A DNA stretch of 20,638 nucleotides from a virus: the IMG/VR virus record IMGVR_UViG_3300042523_000590, positions 1 to 20,638 of that record; one strand, written 5' to 3'. Positions 7,490 through 14,919 of this stretch are shown piece after piece. The position numbers and the translations under genes were made by a program. The stretch's first letter is position 1; each line of letters opens with the position of its first letter. The notes below the pieces were generated by a model that was not told the origin of the DNA, ran no database searches, and saw only the letters and a list, made by a program, of their open reading frames with translations.

Positions 7490-8098
7490 ATGACACTACA
7501 AACACGATATATAAAAGCTGTAGCAGCTGGTGAAGGAAGTACTCCACTCAACACCTCAAATTTATTTAAAACTGGGGCTAATACTTCTTATACGGCTAAA
7601 GATGATGGAAATTTACAACGAGGTAGAGGAGTTGATTTTTTTACATTAAGTTTTAATAATGGATTTGGTAACACCATAAGATTTACAGATGATACTGGAA
7701 ATCAAACCTATACTAGCCTAGTTGTTGTAGATTGGTCTACATGGAATCAAGTTGATAGTACTGTTTTAGCTTATTATAAAACACCACTAAACTCCTTCGC
7801 ACTAACCACACAATTATCTGGACAACCATACACACGAAACTCATTAAGTGGTTGGTATGTTTGCAATCTAAACGAACTTCACAATATTCGTAATTGGTCA
7901 GTTTATAGAAATCCTTTTAACTACACCCCCTTTAATTATAATATGGTACTTACTGCTGATTCTATTTGGAGTAGTACAGTAGAAGGATCTACAGTTGGGT
8001 TTTTCCATGCACAGACTACAATTAACGTAGGAACTTCCGGGGGTGCTCGTAGAGCCTTTATATGTAGAACATACACACTTGCAGAATTAGGATTATAA
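7490..8098 (+). CDS. DUF1566/Lcl C-terminal-domain adhesin, probable receptor-binding protein
   Basis: This 202-aa protein has the signature of DUF1566 (Lcl C-terminal) domains. An opening 'DDGNLQRGRGVDFFTL' is followed by 'GNTIRFTDDTGNQTYT' (about 60-75), 'VVVDWSTWN', the central 'GWYVCNLNELHNI' (about 120-132; family form G-W-R-L-P-x-x-x-E-L), 'IWSSTVEG' (about 161-168) and a terminal aromatic/basic strand 'AFICRTYTL'. Such domains sit at the ends of phage tail proteins and bacterial adhesins and bind surface polysaccharide. Here the usual 'RLP' is 'YVC'. Its place directly after a long fibre gene fits a tip or side adhesin. About half of its Arg codons are CGN, unlike the neighbours, which points to recent module exchange. 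Confidence 0.7.
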   Translation: MTLQTRYIKAVAAGEGSTPLNTSNLFKTGANTSYTAKDDGNLQRGRGVDFFTLSFNNGFGNTIRFTDDTGNQTYTSLVVVDWSTWNQVDSTVLAYYKTPLNSFALTTQLSGQPYTRNSLSGWYVCNLNELHNIRNWSVYRNPFNYTPFNYNMVLTADSIWSSTVEGSTVGFFHAQTTINVGTSGGARRAFICRTYTLAELGL

Positions 8099-8113
8099 AA
8101 TTAAAACACAACT

Positions 8114-8359
8114 ATGAAATACAAATTTGAAAACCACAATATTGAATTCGAAAATCCCCAAATTGAAATCCAAAACGATGGTATAATATTAATGCCAAGT
8201 CAAATGGAGATTTCTGTTAACTTAATTCTTAAAGTTAACGGATGCAAATATGGAGTTACATTAGAAAATGTTAAGGTAGATAACTTTAATTACGACATAG
8301 ATTCTTTAAATGAAAAAGTAATGGTTAGACTACAAGATTTTTTGGTTGTTGAACAGTAA
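8114..8359 (+). CDS. Small conserved-looking protein, unknown function
   Basis: This 81-aa protein is acidic and beta-strand-rich ('YKFENHNIEFENPQIEIQNDG', then 'MEISVNLILKVNGCKYGVTL'), with no membrane segment or recognised motif. It follows the adhesin by 15 bases with an A-rich leader (AAAACACAACTATG) and ends the plus-strand run. A 14-bp inverted repeat lies about 55 bases downstream, where it meets the convergent small gene. Structural or fibre-assembly roles are plausible from context only. Confidence 0.5.
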   Translation: MKYKFENHNIEFENPQIEIQNDGIILMPSQMEISVNLILKVNGCKYGVTLENVKVDNFNYDIDSLNEKVMVRLQDFLVVEQ

Positions 8360-8413
8360 AACAATATTACGGTCGCACCAAATTAACGATAGAACAAATA
8401 CGACAACTAAAGA

Positions 8414-8452
8414 ATATTTATGGGGATTAATTAATTTCATCCCCATAAATAT
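8414..8452. terminator. Hairpin between convergent genes
   Basis: ATATTTATGGGGAT (8414-8427) is the exact reverse complement of ATCCCCATAAATAT (8439-8452), with an 11-base loop. The repeat covers the last codons and stop of the minus-strand ribbon-helix-helix gene and lies beyond the plus-strand 81-aa gene, so it can serve as a terminator or 3' stabiliser for both strands. There is no long T-run. Confidence 0.55.
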
Positions 8453-8585
8453 CTGTCTTAGGTTTACATTTTTCTCTAATCAATTTTTCCACAAATGCAA
8501 ACATTTTAAGACCATTCTTTTCGCAATACTCTTTTAGTAGTTTATGTGTCTGTGACGTTATTTTTAAGTTTTTGTCTCTTTTCAT
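8427..8585 (-). CDS. Small ribbon-helix-helix (Arc/MetJ-type) DNA-binding protein
   Basis: This 52-aa protein has the ribbon-helix-helix layout: a basic N-terminal strand 'KRDKNLKIT', helix A 'SQTHKLLKEYCEKNG', helix B 'KMFAFVEKLIREKC' and a short acidic tail 'DIYGDE'. Such proteins dimerise and read operators through the N-terminal strands. I take the start at the Met at 8585, not the upstream in-frame ATG at 8621. The family fold begins there, and the longer start would put a palindromic operator candidate inside the coding region. An ATATTTAT motif ends 4 bases before the chosen ATG, so the transcript may be almost leaderless. It is an orphan minus-strand gene between late structural genes and is likely a regulator of its own or the sheath promoter. 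Confidence 0.7.
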   Translation of the reverse strand: MKRDKNLKITSQTHKLLKEYCEKNGLKMFAFVEKLIREKCKPKTDIYGDEIN

Positions 8586-8589
8586 ATTG

Positions 8590-8597
8590 ATAAATAT
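8590..8597 (-). promoter_or_regulatory. ATATTTAT promoter-like motif for the RHH gene
   Basis: On the minus strand ATATTTATCAATATG runs directly into the start codon, leaving 4 bases. If this is the -10-like element, the message would have a very short leader or none. Confidence 0.45.
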
Positions 8598-8600
8598 GTA

Positions 8601-8631
8601 AGTATGACAAAAGTATGACAAAATTCATACT
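8601..8631. promoter_or_regulatory. Operator candidate: tandem and inverted AGTATGA repeats
   Basis: AGTATGACAAA occurs twice in direct tandem (8601-8611 and 8612-8622). The second copy also forms a perfect 7-bp inverted repeat with TCATACT (8625-8631) around a 6-base spacer. The 11-base spacing is one helical turn, which suits cooperative binding of ribbon-helix-helix dimers. It lies 16-46 bases upstream of the RHH start and about 50 bases before the sheath promoter-like motif. Confidence 0.6.
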
Positions 8632-8633
8632 AT

Positions 8634-8656
8634 TTTTTGTTGTAAAACAACAAAAA
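8634..8656. terminator. Hairpin TTTTTGTTGT/ACAACAAAAA upstream of the sheath gene
   Basis: A perfect 10-bp stem with a 3-base AAA loop, followed after 4 bases by a T-tract on the plus strand. It could stop antisense or read-through transcription ahead of the sheath promoter, or be a structured regulatory site next to the operator. Confidence 0.4.
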
Positions 8657-8678
8657 TAATTTTTTCAAAAAAATCTGC

Positions 8679-8686
8679 ATATTTAT
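8679..8686 (+). promoter_or_regulatory. ATATTTAT promoter-like motif for the tail sheath gene
   Basis: ATATTTATTATAAAAAG lies 43 bases before the sheath ATG, with TTTTTTC about 13 bases upstream. The leader is A-rich and lacks a Shine-Dalgarno. Confidence 0.45.
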
Positions 8687-8729
8687 TATAAAAAGAAATT
8701 AATAATAAATATTTAAAAAATAAAATTAA

Positions 8730-11585
8730 ATGGCATCAACAGACAGAATTTTTGTAAGTCCCGGAGTATTCACATCAGAAAAGGACTTAACATTCGTAAC
8801 GAGACAAGTCGGTGTAACAACATTAGGATTGTTAGGGGAAGTCCCTAAAGGTCCTGCGTTTGAACCGGTATTTGTTTCTAACTATGGTGAATTTATAAGT
8901 TATTTTGGAGGACTTAATCCTGAAAAATTTAAGGGTAGTGGTTTTCACAAATACGAATTAAATTATATCGCTAAATCATTTTTAACCCAAACCAACCAAT
9001 TGTATGTAAGTAGAGTTTTAGGTTTATCTGGTTATGATGCGGGTAATGCGTGGTCAATCACATTGGATTCCGCTGAGGATCCTAATACGGTAGGTAGTGC
9101 ATCTACAGTTACAGGTACGTTATTAACATATACCGCTAAAACAACAGGTAATCCAGTTACATTAAGTTGGAATAACGCTAACTTAGAGGCATTATATAAT
9201 GACGGTCAATTTTCACTATCAACATTAGGATTATTAAATACTGGACAGACTATTTCAATATCTAACCCAATATATGTTAAAACAGGATGTGACTTTAGTG
9301 GGGCAACTTTCGATATGGAAGTTATTGCCACAGGAACTAGTGGTGGATTTGTAACGGGTGTGACTAGTGGTACTGTAGTTAGTTATACCGCAACTTGTTT
9401 AACGGACATTGATGGTAGTGTTATTACAACATTGAGATCAAGAGGTGATTATGACGCAAATGAAGAATTAGTATTTGATGTTACAGGTGCAACTGACGCA
9501 GTTATGAGTAACACATCGAGTATTAAATCTAACGCATTGGCGTCATTCACAATTAATGGTACTGCAAGTAATGGTAATACATTTAGTTATGATGTATCAA
9601 TGGATAGAACTAAAAAGAATTTTTTACCTAGAGTATTTGGTAGTTCAACACAAGATAAAGAAACAGAATTATGGGTTGAGGAAATCTATACAAACGTATT
9701 GGAGGACTTAATTGGAAAAAGTCAAGTTAGAGGTTTAGATGTAACTTTCAATAGTATTTCAGGAACGTCAACAAATAACTTATCAAACTATAAAGAACAA
9801 TGGAAATCTGCTGTATCACCTTGGGTTCTTTCAGAATTAAAAGGTACTGGTACCGGCGCAACATTACAAAGACTTTTTAGATTTGTAACTATTTCTGATG
9901 GTAATGCGGCTAATCAAGATGTTAAATTCTCAATTGTCAATATACAACCTGATAATAAAACATTTGATTTGTTAGTTAGAAATTTTAACGATACAGACGC
10001 CAACCCATCTGTAATCGAAAAATTCTCTTCGTTGAATTTAGATGTTAATACAACAGGATTCATTGGGAGGAAAATAGGTACTAACGACGGGGAATACCCA
10101 TTAAGAAGTAAGTACATAATGGTTGAGTTCTACGATAATGACATACAATCTTCATATTTAGATGATCCTGATTTAGTTAATCACTTTCCTGCGGGATTTG
10201 AGGGTGTATTAAATAGAACTTACATTGGAACTAGAACTTCATTATCACCTAAGATTGAATACAAAACAGAATATACAGATTTTAATACTTCTAAATTAAG
10301 AAAAACTTATTTAGGGTTAAATAGTGATATCGGAGTAGATCAAGACTTCTTCGATTATAAAGGTAAAAACGCAGTTAACAACGGAGTATTCACAGGCAAA
10401 ACTGATGGATTCCACTTAGATGTAAACGCAAATGGTGCGACAGTTGATTTAGGAAATAATAGTTATGTTCCTACACTACAAGTTGGTGTGTCAGCGTTCA
10501 CATCAGACGCAGGATTAGTAGGTGGACCTTATGAGAAGTTAGCGTCAAGAAAATTCACATTCACATCATTCGGTGGATGGGATGGATGGGATGAGTATAG
10601 AACTCAAAGAACTAATGGTGACTCTTATACTAAGACAGGAACCAAAGGTTCTATAGGTTTAACAAACGGAACGTTCTCTACTTATGTAACATCTGAAGGT
10701 GATGATGGAATTACTTCTGACTACTACGCATACTTAGATGGTATTTACACTTTTAACAATCCTGAAGCGGTTAATATTAACGTATTCGCAACACCAGGTA
10801 TTGATTTAAGAGACAATATCAGTTTGATTGAAAATGCGGTAGATATGGTAGAAGTTGATAGAGCGGATTCACTATATGTAATCACAACACCCGATACTGA
10901 TGCAGATGGAATTGCGATAACTCCATCAGAAGCGGTAGACATTATAGAAGATTCGGGAATCGATTCTAATTATTCTGCCACATACTGGCCATGGTTACAG
11001 ATGAATGATACTGAAAATAACAGATATGTATGGTTACCACCGACATTAGAAGTTATGAGAAACATCGCCCTTACGGATAACGTAGCGTTCCCTTGGTTCG
11101 CAGCGGCAGGTTTAAATAGAGGAACTACAAACGCAATCAAAGCGAGAGTGAAACTTAAATTAGATGAAAGAGATGACTTATACGAAGGTAGAATTAACCC
11201 AATGGCGACATTCTCAGACGTAGGAGTTGTAATATTTGGTAATAAAACTTTACAAGTTAAAGAAACCGCACTTAACAGAATCAATGTTAGAAGATTGTTG
11301 TTACAGGCGAGAAAACTTATTTCAGCGGTGTCAATCAGATTGTTATTCGAACAAAATGATGATGTTGTAAGAAATCAGTTTTTAAGTTTGGTTAACCCAA
11401 TATTGGATAACATTAGAAAAGAGAGAGGTTTAACTGACTTTAGAGTTGTATTAGATGACACACCAGAGTCTATTGATAGAAACGAACTTAATGGTAGAAT
11501 CTTTATTAAACCAACAAGATCGTTAGAATTCATTTCAATTGAGTTCAACATCACCAACACTGGAGCATCTTTCGATGATATTTAA
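8730..11585 (+). CDS. gp18: Contractile tail sheath protein
   Basis: This 951-aa protein is a tail sheath by both ends. The N-terminus 'FVSPGVFTSEKDLTF' runs on to 'TTLGLLGEVPKGPAFEPV' and 'FVSNYGEFISYFGG' (residues about 8-70). The C-terminal core includes 'YWPWLQMND' and 'WLPPTLEVM' (about 750-775), 'FPWFAAAGLNRG' (about 786), 'NRINVRRLLLQARKLI' (about 848-863) and a last strand 'LEFISIEFNITNTG', which in sheath families links neighbouring subunits. Sheath subunits form helical rings around the tube and contract to drive injection. The protein is much longer than T4 gp18 (659 aa). The extra length lies in a beta-rich, Thr/Gly/Ser-rich middle and is probably surface domains. A strong terminator follows. 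Confidence 0.93.
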   Translation: MASTDRIFVSPGVFTSEKDLTFVTRQVGVTTLGLLGEVPKGPAFEPVFVSNYGEFISYFGGLNPEKFKGSGFHKYELNYIAKSFLTQTNQLYVSRVLGLSGYDAGNAWSITLDSAEDPNTVGSASTVTGTLLTYTAKTTGNPVTLSWNNANLEALYNDGQFSLSTLGLLNTGQTISISNPIYVKTGCDFSGATFDMEVIATGTSGGFVTGVTSGTVVSYTATCLTDIDGSVITTLRSRGDYDANEELVFDVTGATDAVMSNTSSIKSNALASFTINGTASNGNTFSYDVSMDRTKKNFLPRVFGSSTQDKETELWVEEIYTNVLEDLIGKSQVRGLDVTFNSISGTSTNNLSNYKEQWKSAVSPWVLSELKGTGTGATLQRLFRFVTISDGNAANQDVKFSIVNIQPDNKTFDLLVRNFNDTDANPSVIEKFSSLNLDVNTTGFIGRKIGTNDGEYPLRSKYIMVEFYDNDIQSSYLDDPDLVNHFPAGFEGVLNRTYIGTRTSLSPKIEYKTEYTDFNTSKLRKTYLGLNSDIGVDQDFFDYKGKNAVNNGVFTGKTDGFHLDVNANGATVDLGNNSYVPTLQVGVSAFTSDAGLVGGPYEKLASRKFTFTSFGGWDGWDEYRTQRTNGDSYTKTGTKGSIGLTNGTFSTYVTSEGDDGITSDYYAYLDGIYTFNNPEAVNINVFATPGIDLRDNISLIENAVDMVEVDRADSLYVITTPDTDADGIAITPSEAVDIIEDSGIDSNYSATYWPWLQMNDTENNRYVWLPPTLEVMRNIALTDNVAFPWFAAAGLNRGTTNAIKARVKLKLDERDDLYEGRINPMATFSDVGVVIFGNKTLQVKETALNRINVRRLLLQARKLISAVSIRLLFEQNDDVVRNQFLSLVNPILDNIRKERGLTDFRVVLDDTPESIDRNELNGRIFIKPTRSLEFISIEFNITNTGASFDDI

Positions 11586-11596
11586 TAATAAATTAT

Positions 11597-11630
11597 AATA
11601 ATGGGTGGGTAACCACCCATTATTTTTAAT
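11597..11630 (+). terminator. Rho-independent terminator after the sheath gene
   Basis: AATAATGGGTGG (11597-11608) pairs perfectly with CCACCCATTATT (11613-11624) across a GTAA loop, and TTT follows directly. It lies 11 bases after the sheath stop. Confidence 0.85.
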
Positions 11631-11643
11631 AAAATAAAAAATC

Positions 11644-12141
11644 ATGAAAATTAAGAAAAATGGTAAGGTGATTACTTTAACAGAATCTGATTTAATCAGA
11701 ATTGTTAAGAAATTAATGGTAGAACAAAATAATAATGGTTTAACGACATTGACTAAAATAGAGGATGATATAAAAACCAACCCTGAAAGTGTTAATAAAG
11801 GTTTATTATCTCCATCATCAGGGTTGATGATAACAAGTGATAATGGGTGGAAAGTTTATGAAAAAGGTAATATAAAAGGGATTACTCGAAGTTTTGTGGG
11901 GAAACATTCGGGTAGTCCCCTAAATTTAGGTGATGTTAATACATCCATTCAAATATCCTCACAAAACAATGGAACAATTAGTATATCAATTCAGATGAAG
12001 GGAAAGAGTAAAAATATTACTTTAGGAAATGAGGTTAAAACCCTTAACGAATTAAACAAATCAATTTTAGAGAAATTAAGTAGTGACGAAAAGCAAATGT
12101 TTGGGTTTGATACCCCAAAGTTGTCTAAAAACAGTAAATAA
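11644..12141 (+). CDS. Tagged protein A: unknown, with N-terminal LTESDL leader
   Basis: This 165-aa protein has no recognised domain. Its first 28 residues, 'KIKKNGKVITLTESDLIRIV' then 'KKLMVEQ', form the leader shared with the proteins at 12163, 12433 and 18816. After it the sequence is polar, with predicted beta strands ('NTSIQISSQNNGTISISIQM', about 99-118) and a helix near the end ('LNELNKSILEKLSSDEKQMFG'). It has no signal peptide or membrane segment. It follows the sheath terminator with a short A-rich leader and precedes the second tagged gene by 21 bases. I infer a minor virion or packaged protein whose leader directs or is removed during assembly; the body has no known function. Confidence 0.65.
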   Translation: MKIKKNGKVITLTESDLIRIVKKLMVEQNNNGLTTLTKIEDDIKTNPESVNKGLLSPSSGLMITSDNGWKVYEKGNIKGITRSFVGKHSGSPLNLGDVNTSIQISSQNNGTISISIQMKGKSKNITLGNEVKTLNELNKSILEKLSSDEKQMFGFDTPKLSKNSK

Positions 12142-12162
12142 AAAAATATAAAATTAAAAATT

Positions 12163-12348
12163 ATGAAAATAAAGAAGGATGGAAAAGTGATTAATCTGAC
12201 GGAATCAGATTTAAAAAGAATTGTAAAAGAACAAAGTAGTGAATCTTTAAAAATGCAAGGTGTTGACGCAGATGATTCACATATGGAACGTATTACCGAT
12301 TTAGAGTTTAGAGTTGGTAAAATAGAAAAAATGATGAAGGGGAAATAA
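12163..12348 (+). CDS. Tagged protein B: small coiled-coil-like protein with LTESDL leader
   Basis: This 61-aa protein starts with 'KIKKDGKVINLTESDLKRIV' followed by 'KEQ', almost identical to its upstream neighbour, so the two leaders arose by duplication. After the leader only about 36 residues remain. Their C-terminal part ('MERITDLEFRVGKIEKMMKG') has heptad spacing and should be a short coiled coil. It lies 21 bases after protein A with an A-rich leader, and a strong terminator ends the unit. It is hard to assign a role. A small packaged or scaffold-like protein would fit the leader and coiled coil. Confidence 0.65.
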   Translation: MKIKKDGKVINLTESDLKRIVKEQSSESLKMQGVDADDSHMERITDLEFRVGKIEKMMKGK

Positions 12349-12380
12349 AAACGTTTCGAAAAAAATAATTTTAATATTCT

Positions 12381-12410
12381 AAACCTATCGAATTCGATAG
12401 GTTTTTTTAT
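12381..12410 (+). terminator. Rho-independent terminator
   Basis: AAACCTATCG (12381-12390) and CGATAGGTTT (12395-12404) form a perfect 10-bp stem around AATT, followed by five more T residues. It ends the 11644-12348 unit just before the next promoter-like motif. Confidence 0.85.
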
Positions 12411-12419
12411 TTTATACGA

Positions 12420-12427
12420 ATATTTAT
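12420..12427 (+). promoter_or_regulatory. ATATTTAT promoter-like motif next to a start codon
   Basis: ATATTTATATTGTATG places the motif only 5 bases before the ATG at 12433, as at the RHH gene, implying a near-leaderless transcript. The preceding terminator supplies the upstream T-tract. Confidence 0.45.
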
Positions 12428-12432
12428 ATTGT

Positions 12433-13257
12433 ATGAATATTAAACTTACAGAGTCACAATATAAACTATTAAAAGAGTTTAAGAAAAAAGCGTATTCTTT
12501 TGATTGGGATGATAACATATTGATTATGCCCACAATAATACATTTGGATTATAGAGTTGGTAATACGGACACATATGTACCGGTTTCAGTTTCCACAGAA
12601 CAATTTAGAAATGTTAGACATAAATTAGGTAATGAGTTTAGATATCTTAATAATGATATCACACAATCATTTAAAGATTTCAGAGATTATGACGCATTTA
12701 TAGAAGACACAAAAAAGGCGTTATATCAAAATAAAATCGGACCTAGTTTTCAAAAATTTAAAGAGTCGTTAATAAGTGGTAGTGACTTTTCTATAATCAC
12801 CGCCAGATCCAATCCACCACAGGCGATTAAAGAAGGTATTAAAGTAATTATAAATAATGCGTTTAGTAATGTGGAAAGAGAAGAGATGGAAAAGAATCTT
12901 AATGGTTTATCTATAGATGAGTATTTAAATCTACAAGATTATCATCCTGTATCTTCATCAGAGTTCGCCAAACAATTCGGATTAGAAAGTGTGTCAACTA
13001 GTCCCGAAGAAGGAAAAAAGATTGCTTTTAAGAGTTTTGTAGATAGAGTGGTACAACAAATATCGAATATAAAAGATGATGGAGAATTTGAGGGTATTAG
13101 TGTTGGATTTAGTGACGATGATTTAGAAAATGTAGAAGTAGTAGAAGATTTAATTAGAGATGAATTACAAGTCTTGTATCCCGAAATTAATTTTATCGTA
13201 TATGATACTTCAGACCCAAAAGACACAAAAAAGAAAAGGATTATTATAAAAAAATAG
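12433..13257 (+). CDS. HAD-superfamily phosphatase with N-terminal LTESQY leader
   Basis: This 274-aa protein shows the four HAD motifs. Motif I is 'FDWDDN', with nucleophile Asp24 and acid/base Asp26 in DxDxN form. Motif II is 'SIITAR' with Thr123. A motif III Lys lies in 'EEGKKIAFK' (195/196 or 200). Motif IV is 'GFSDDD' with Asp228-230. HAD enzymes remove phosphate through an aspartyl-phosphate. The substrate is unknown, and the long insert between motifs I and II (28-118) is a cap domain. Its first residues 'NIKLTESQYKLLKEF' match the leader of tagged neighbours, so the enzyme may travel in the virion, though the leader runs within 8 residues of motif I. Its 3' end overlaps the antisense endonuclease gene by 14 bases. 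Confidence 0.75.
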   Translation: MNIKLTESQYKLLKEFKKKAYSFDWDDNILIMPTIIHLDYRVGNTDTYVPVSVSTEQFRNVRHKLGNEFRYLNNDITQSFKDFRDYDAFIEDTKKALYQNKIGPSFQKFKESLISGSDFSIITARSNPPQAIKEGIKVIINNAFSNVEREEMEKNLNGLSIDEYLNLQDYHPVSSSEFAKQFGLESVSTSPEEGKKIAFKSFVDRVVQQISNIKDDGEFEGISVGFSDDDLENVEVVEDLIRDELQVLYPEINFIVYDTSDPKDTKKKRIIIKK

Positions 13258-14851
13258 AATAAACCAAATTACCACAATCATATATTCTATTATAACCTCT
13301 TTCAAACATAATTTCTTGTTCAGTTTTATTGGAATCAAAACCTTCTGAAACTAATATATCTTTTCTAAATTTATATCTATGTTCTCTTTTTTTGTTGACT
13401 ACATAATGATAGTTTGGTTTAGATGTATTTTTATAAACAAAACCTAATTTATTATATAGATTACCATCACTCCATCTTATATCTGCATAACTAGTAATAT
13501 TCGTTGGGTTATTCTCTTTAATAAAATGTTTTAATAATTTAGACGGACCACCAATAACAGAATGATTTATTTTATTACAAAAACGTAATAACTCCCATTC
13601 GTAGTTAGAACCATTCATAACATTACGTCCTTTACCAAATGTCATTATAGATACAAGTTCATCATTATAATACAAACCATAATTTATTTTACTACCAACA
13701 CTACCTTGTATATGATTGTCATTTAGGAATTTAGTTTTTATTTTGGTTGGTACTTTTTTAATAATACATTTTCTACCATATATCCTATTATCTGTCAATC
13801 CCAATAGATTTTTAATTCTACTTTTCACAATTTCTTTCTTATTGTCCCATTCGTCCTCAAATATGTGAATTAAACGTATCCCTTCTTTATTACATTCGTT
13901 TGTTTTATCGATATGATATATTTTGTCTTTGAATAAGTCACAATGATAATATAAACCATTTAACTCAAAACCTATATTCTTCTCTTTAACTAATATATCA
14001 ATTTCTTTTCCATTTAATATATCTCTATCACTTGTTGTCACATCAAAACCTAAATCACTTATAAAATCAGATAACTCTTTCTCTTTGATTGATCTTAACT
14101 CACTCACAGGATTACATAGGGTACAACAATTTAAATTATTGTCAAAACGATAGAATAATAAACTTCTGTCAATGTCATAGTTTTGATTACACTTATCACA
14201 TTCTAATGTAACATAACTACCCCTATCATTTATTATTTTTAATGTCTTATACTTTTTATTGAATTTTTTTAGTTTCGATATGATATTACTTTCTCTATTA
14301 TTTTCTAATAATAAATTAGTGGATACACCATATTTTCTAATATTAGTTTTTCTCTTTTTTTCTTTTATACTATCTAACTTATTTGGGTTGGTGACACCTA
14401 ATTTATTTTTAGTTTTATCTATAATGTATTTAGAGTCTTTGAATATGTTATCTACACCATATCTTTCTAAATTTGTCTCCCTAACTTTATCCTTAACTGT
14501 TTTAGTATTCATAGGATGTCCACCATATTTTTTAGTGAATGTATCCTTTATCTTTTCTCTCTGTTCCTTAGATTGGTTATTACATTTTACTGAACAATAT
14601 ACTCCATACCCCTCTTTTAAACTTTTTTTAAATTTTAATTCCTTACCACAATTCCCACATTCTGGTTGTTCTATTATATTATTGATAAATAAAAATATCT
14701 TTTCTTTGAAGGGTAAATCATTGTTTAATTTATTTTTTTCCACAAATAAATTAATATTGTCGAAAATATCTTTATAATTTTTTTTAATAAAATCTTCTCT
14801 GGTTTTATTTCCCGATTTATTATCTGATAAAAAAAATTTTTTATAATCCAT
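13244..14851 (-). CDS. Free-standing homing endonuclease, Vsr-like/EDxHD type, with zinc ribbons and Mom/GNAT-like C-terminus
   Basis: This 535-aa protein contains: a Cys4 zinc site (C65, C68, C86, C90); 'YGV'-type DNA-binding repeats (about 105-180); a second zinc ribbon (C218, C221 with C243/C246); a Vsr-like nuclease core with 'EIDIL' (Asp285), 'GFELNGLYYH' (Glu296, His303), 'IYHIDKT' and 'LIHIFEDEW' (to about 335); and a C-terminal domain (about 362-490) with 'GLYYNDELVSIMTFGKG', 'ELLRF', 'SVIGGPSKLLKHF' and 'SYADIRWSDGNLY', which resembles Mom/GNAT folds. Such enzymes cut alleles lacking the gene and spread it by repair. It is antisense to the structural genes, overlaps the HAD gene end by 14 bases, and lies beside the tail tube gene. 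It is a paralogue of the gene at 16434. Confidence 0.85.
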   Translation of the reverse strand: MDYKKFFLSDNKSGNKTREDFIKKNYKDIFDNINLFVEKNKLNNDLPFKEKIFLFINNIIEQPECGNCGKELKFKKSLKEGYGVYCSVKCNNQSKEQREKIKDTFTKKYGGHPMNTKTVKDKVRETNLERYGVDNIFKDSKYIIDKTKNKLGVTNPNKLDSIKEKKRKTNIRKYGVSTNLLLENNRESNIISKLKKFNKKYKTLKIINDRGSYVTLECDKCNQNYDIDRSLLFYRFDNNLNCCTLCNPVSELRSIKEKELSDFISDLGFDVTTSDRDILNGKEIDILVKEKNIGFELNGLYYHCDLFKDKIYHIDKTNECNKEGIRLIHIFEDEWDNKKEIVKSRIKNLLGLTDNRIYGRKCIIKKVPTKIKTKFLNDNHIQGSVGSKINYGLYYNDELVSIMTFGKGRNVMNGSNYEWELLRFCNKINHSVIGGPSKLLKHFIKENNPTNITSYADIRWSDGNLYNKLGFVYKNTSKPNYHYVVNKKREHRYKFRKDILVSEGFDSNKTEQEIMFERGYNRIYDCGNLVYSIFL

Positions 14852-14867
14852 TTTTTTAGAAATTAAG

Positions 14868-14875
14868 ATATTTAT
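14868..14875 (+). promoter_or_regulatory. ATATTTAT promoter-like motif for the tail tube gene
   Basis: ATATTTATTAATAAAGG lies 60 bases upstream of the tube ATG at 14936, inside what would be the leader of the divergent endonuclease message. Confidence 0.45.
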
Positions 14876-14911
14876 TAATAAAGGTAAGAAAAAAAAATGA
14901 TACTTACAATA

Positions 14912-14919
14912 ATAAATAT
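14912..14919 (-). promoter_or_regulatory. ATATTTAT promoter-like motif for the antisense endonuclease
   Basis: On the minus strand ATATTTATTATTG lies 60 bases before the endonuclease ATG at 14851. Paired with the plus-strand motif at 14868-14875, it would give transcripts that overlap at their 5' ends. Confidence 0.4.

Noticed and set aside
7490-8098. Possible target of a diversity-generating retroelement, since DUF1566/lectin-like proteins often are
   Set aside because: No reverse transcriptase, template repeat or adenine-biased variable repeat is visible in the window.
8346-8537. 63-aa plus-strand frame overlapping the 81-aa gene and the RHH gene
   Set aside because: It passes through the convergent hairpin and opposes the RHH coding sequence. 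It is low in complexity and has no initiation signal.
11991-12533. 180-aa open frame on the minus strand, hydrophobic
   Set aside because: It runs antisense through three well-supported tagged genes and a terminator palindrome. Its Phe/Ile/Ser-rich composition is what AT-rich antisense DNA gives.
14259-14777. 172-aa open frame on the plus strand with membrane-like segments
   Set aside because: It is antisense to the homing endonuclease, whose zinc cysteines and repeats occupy this stretch. The hydrophobicity is an artefact of reading Lys/Asn-rich DNA backwards.
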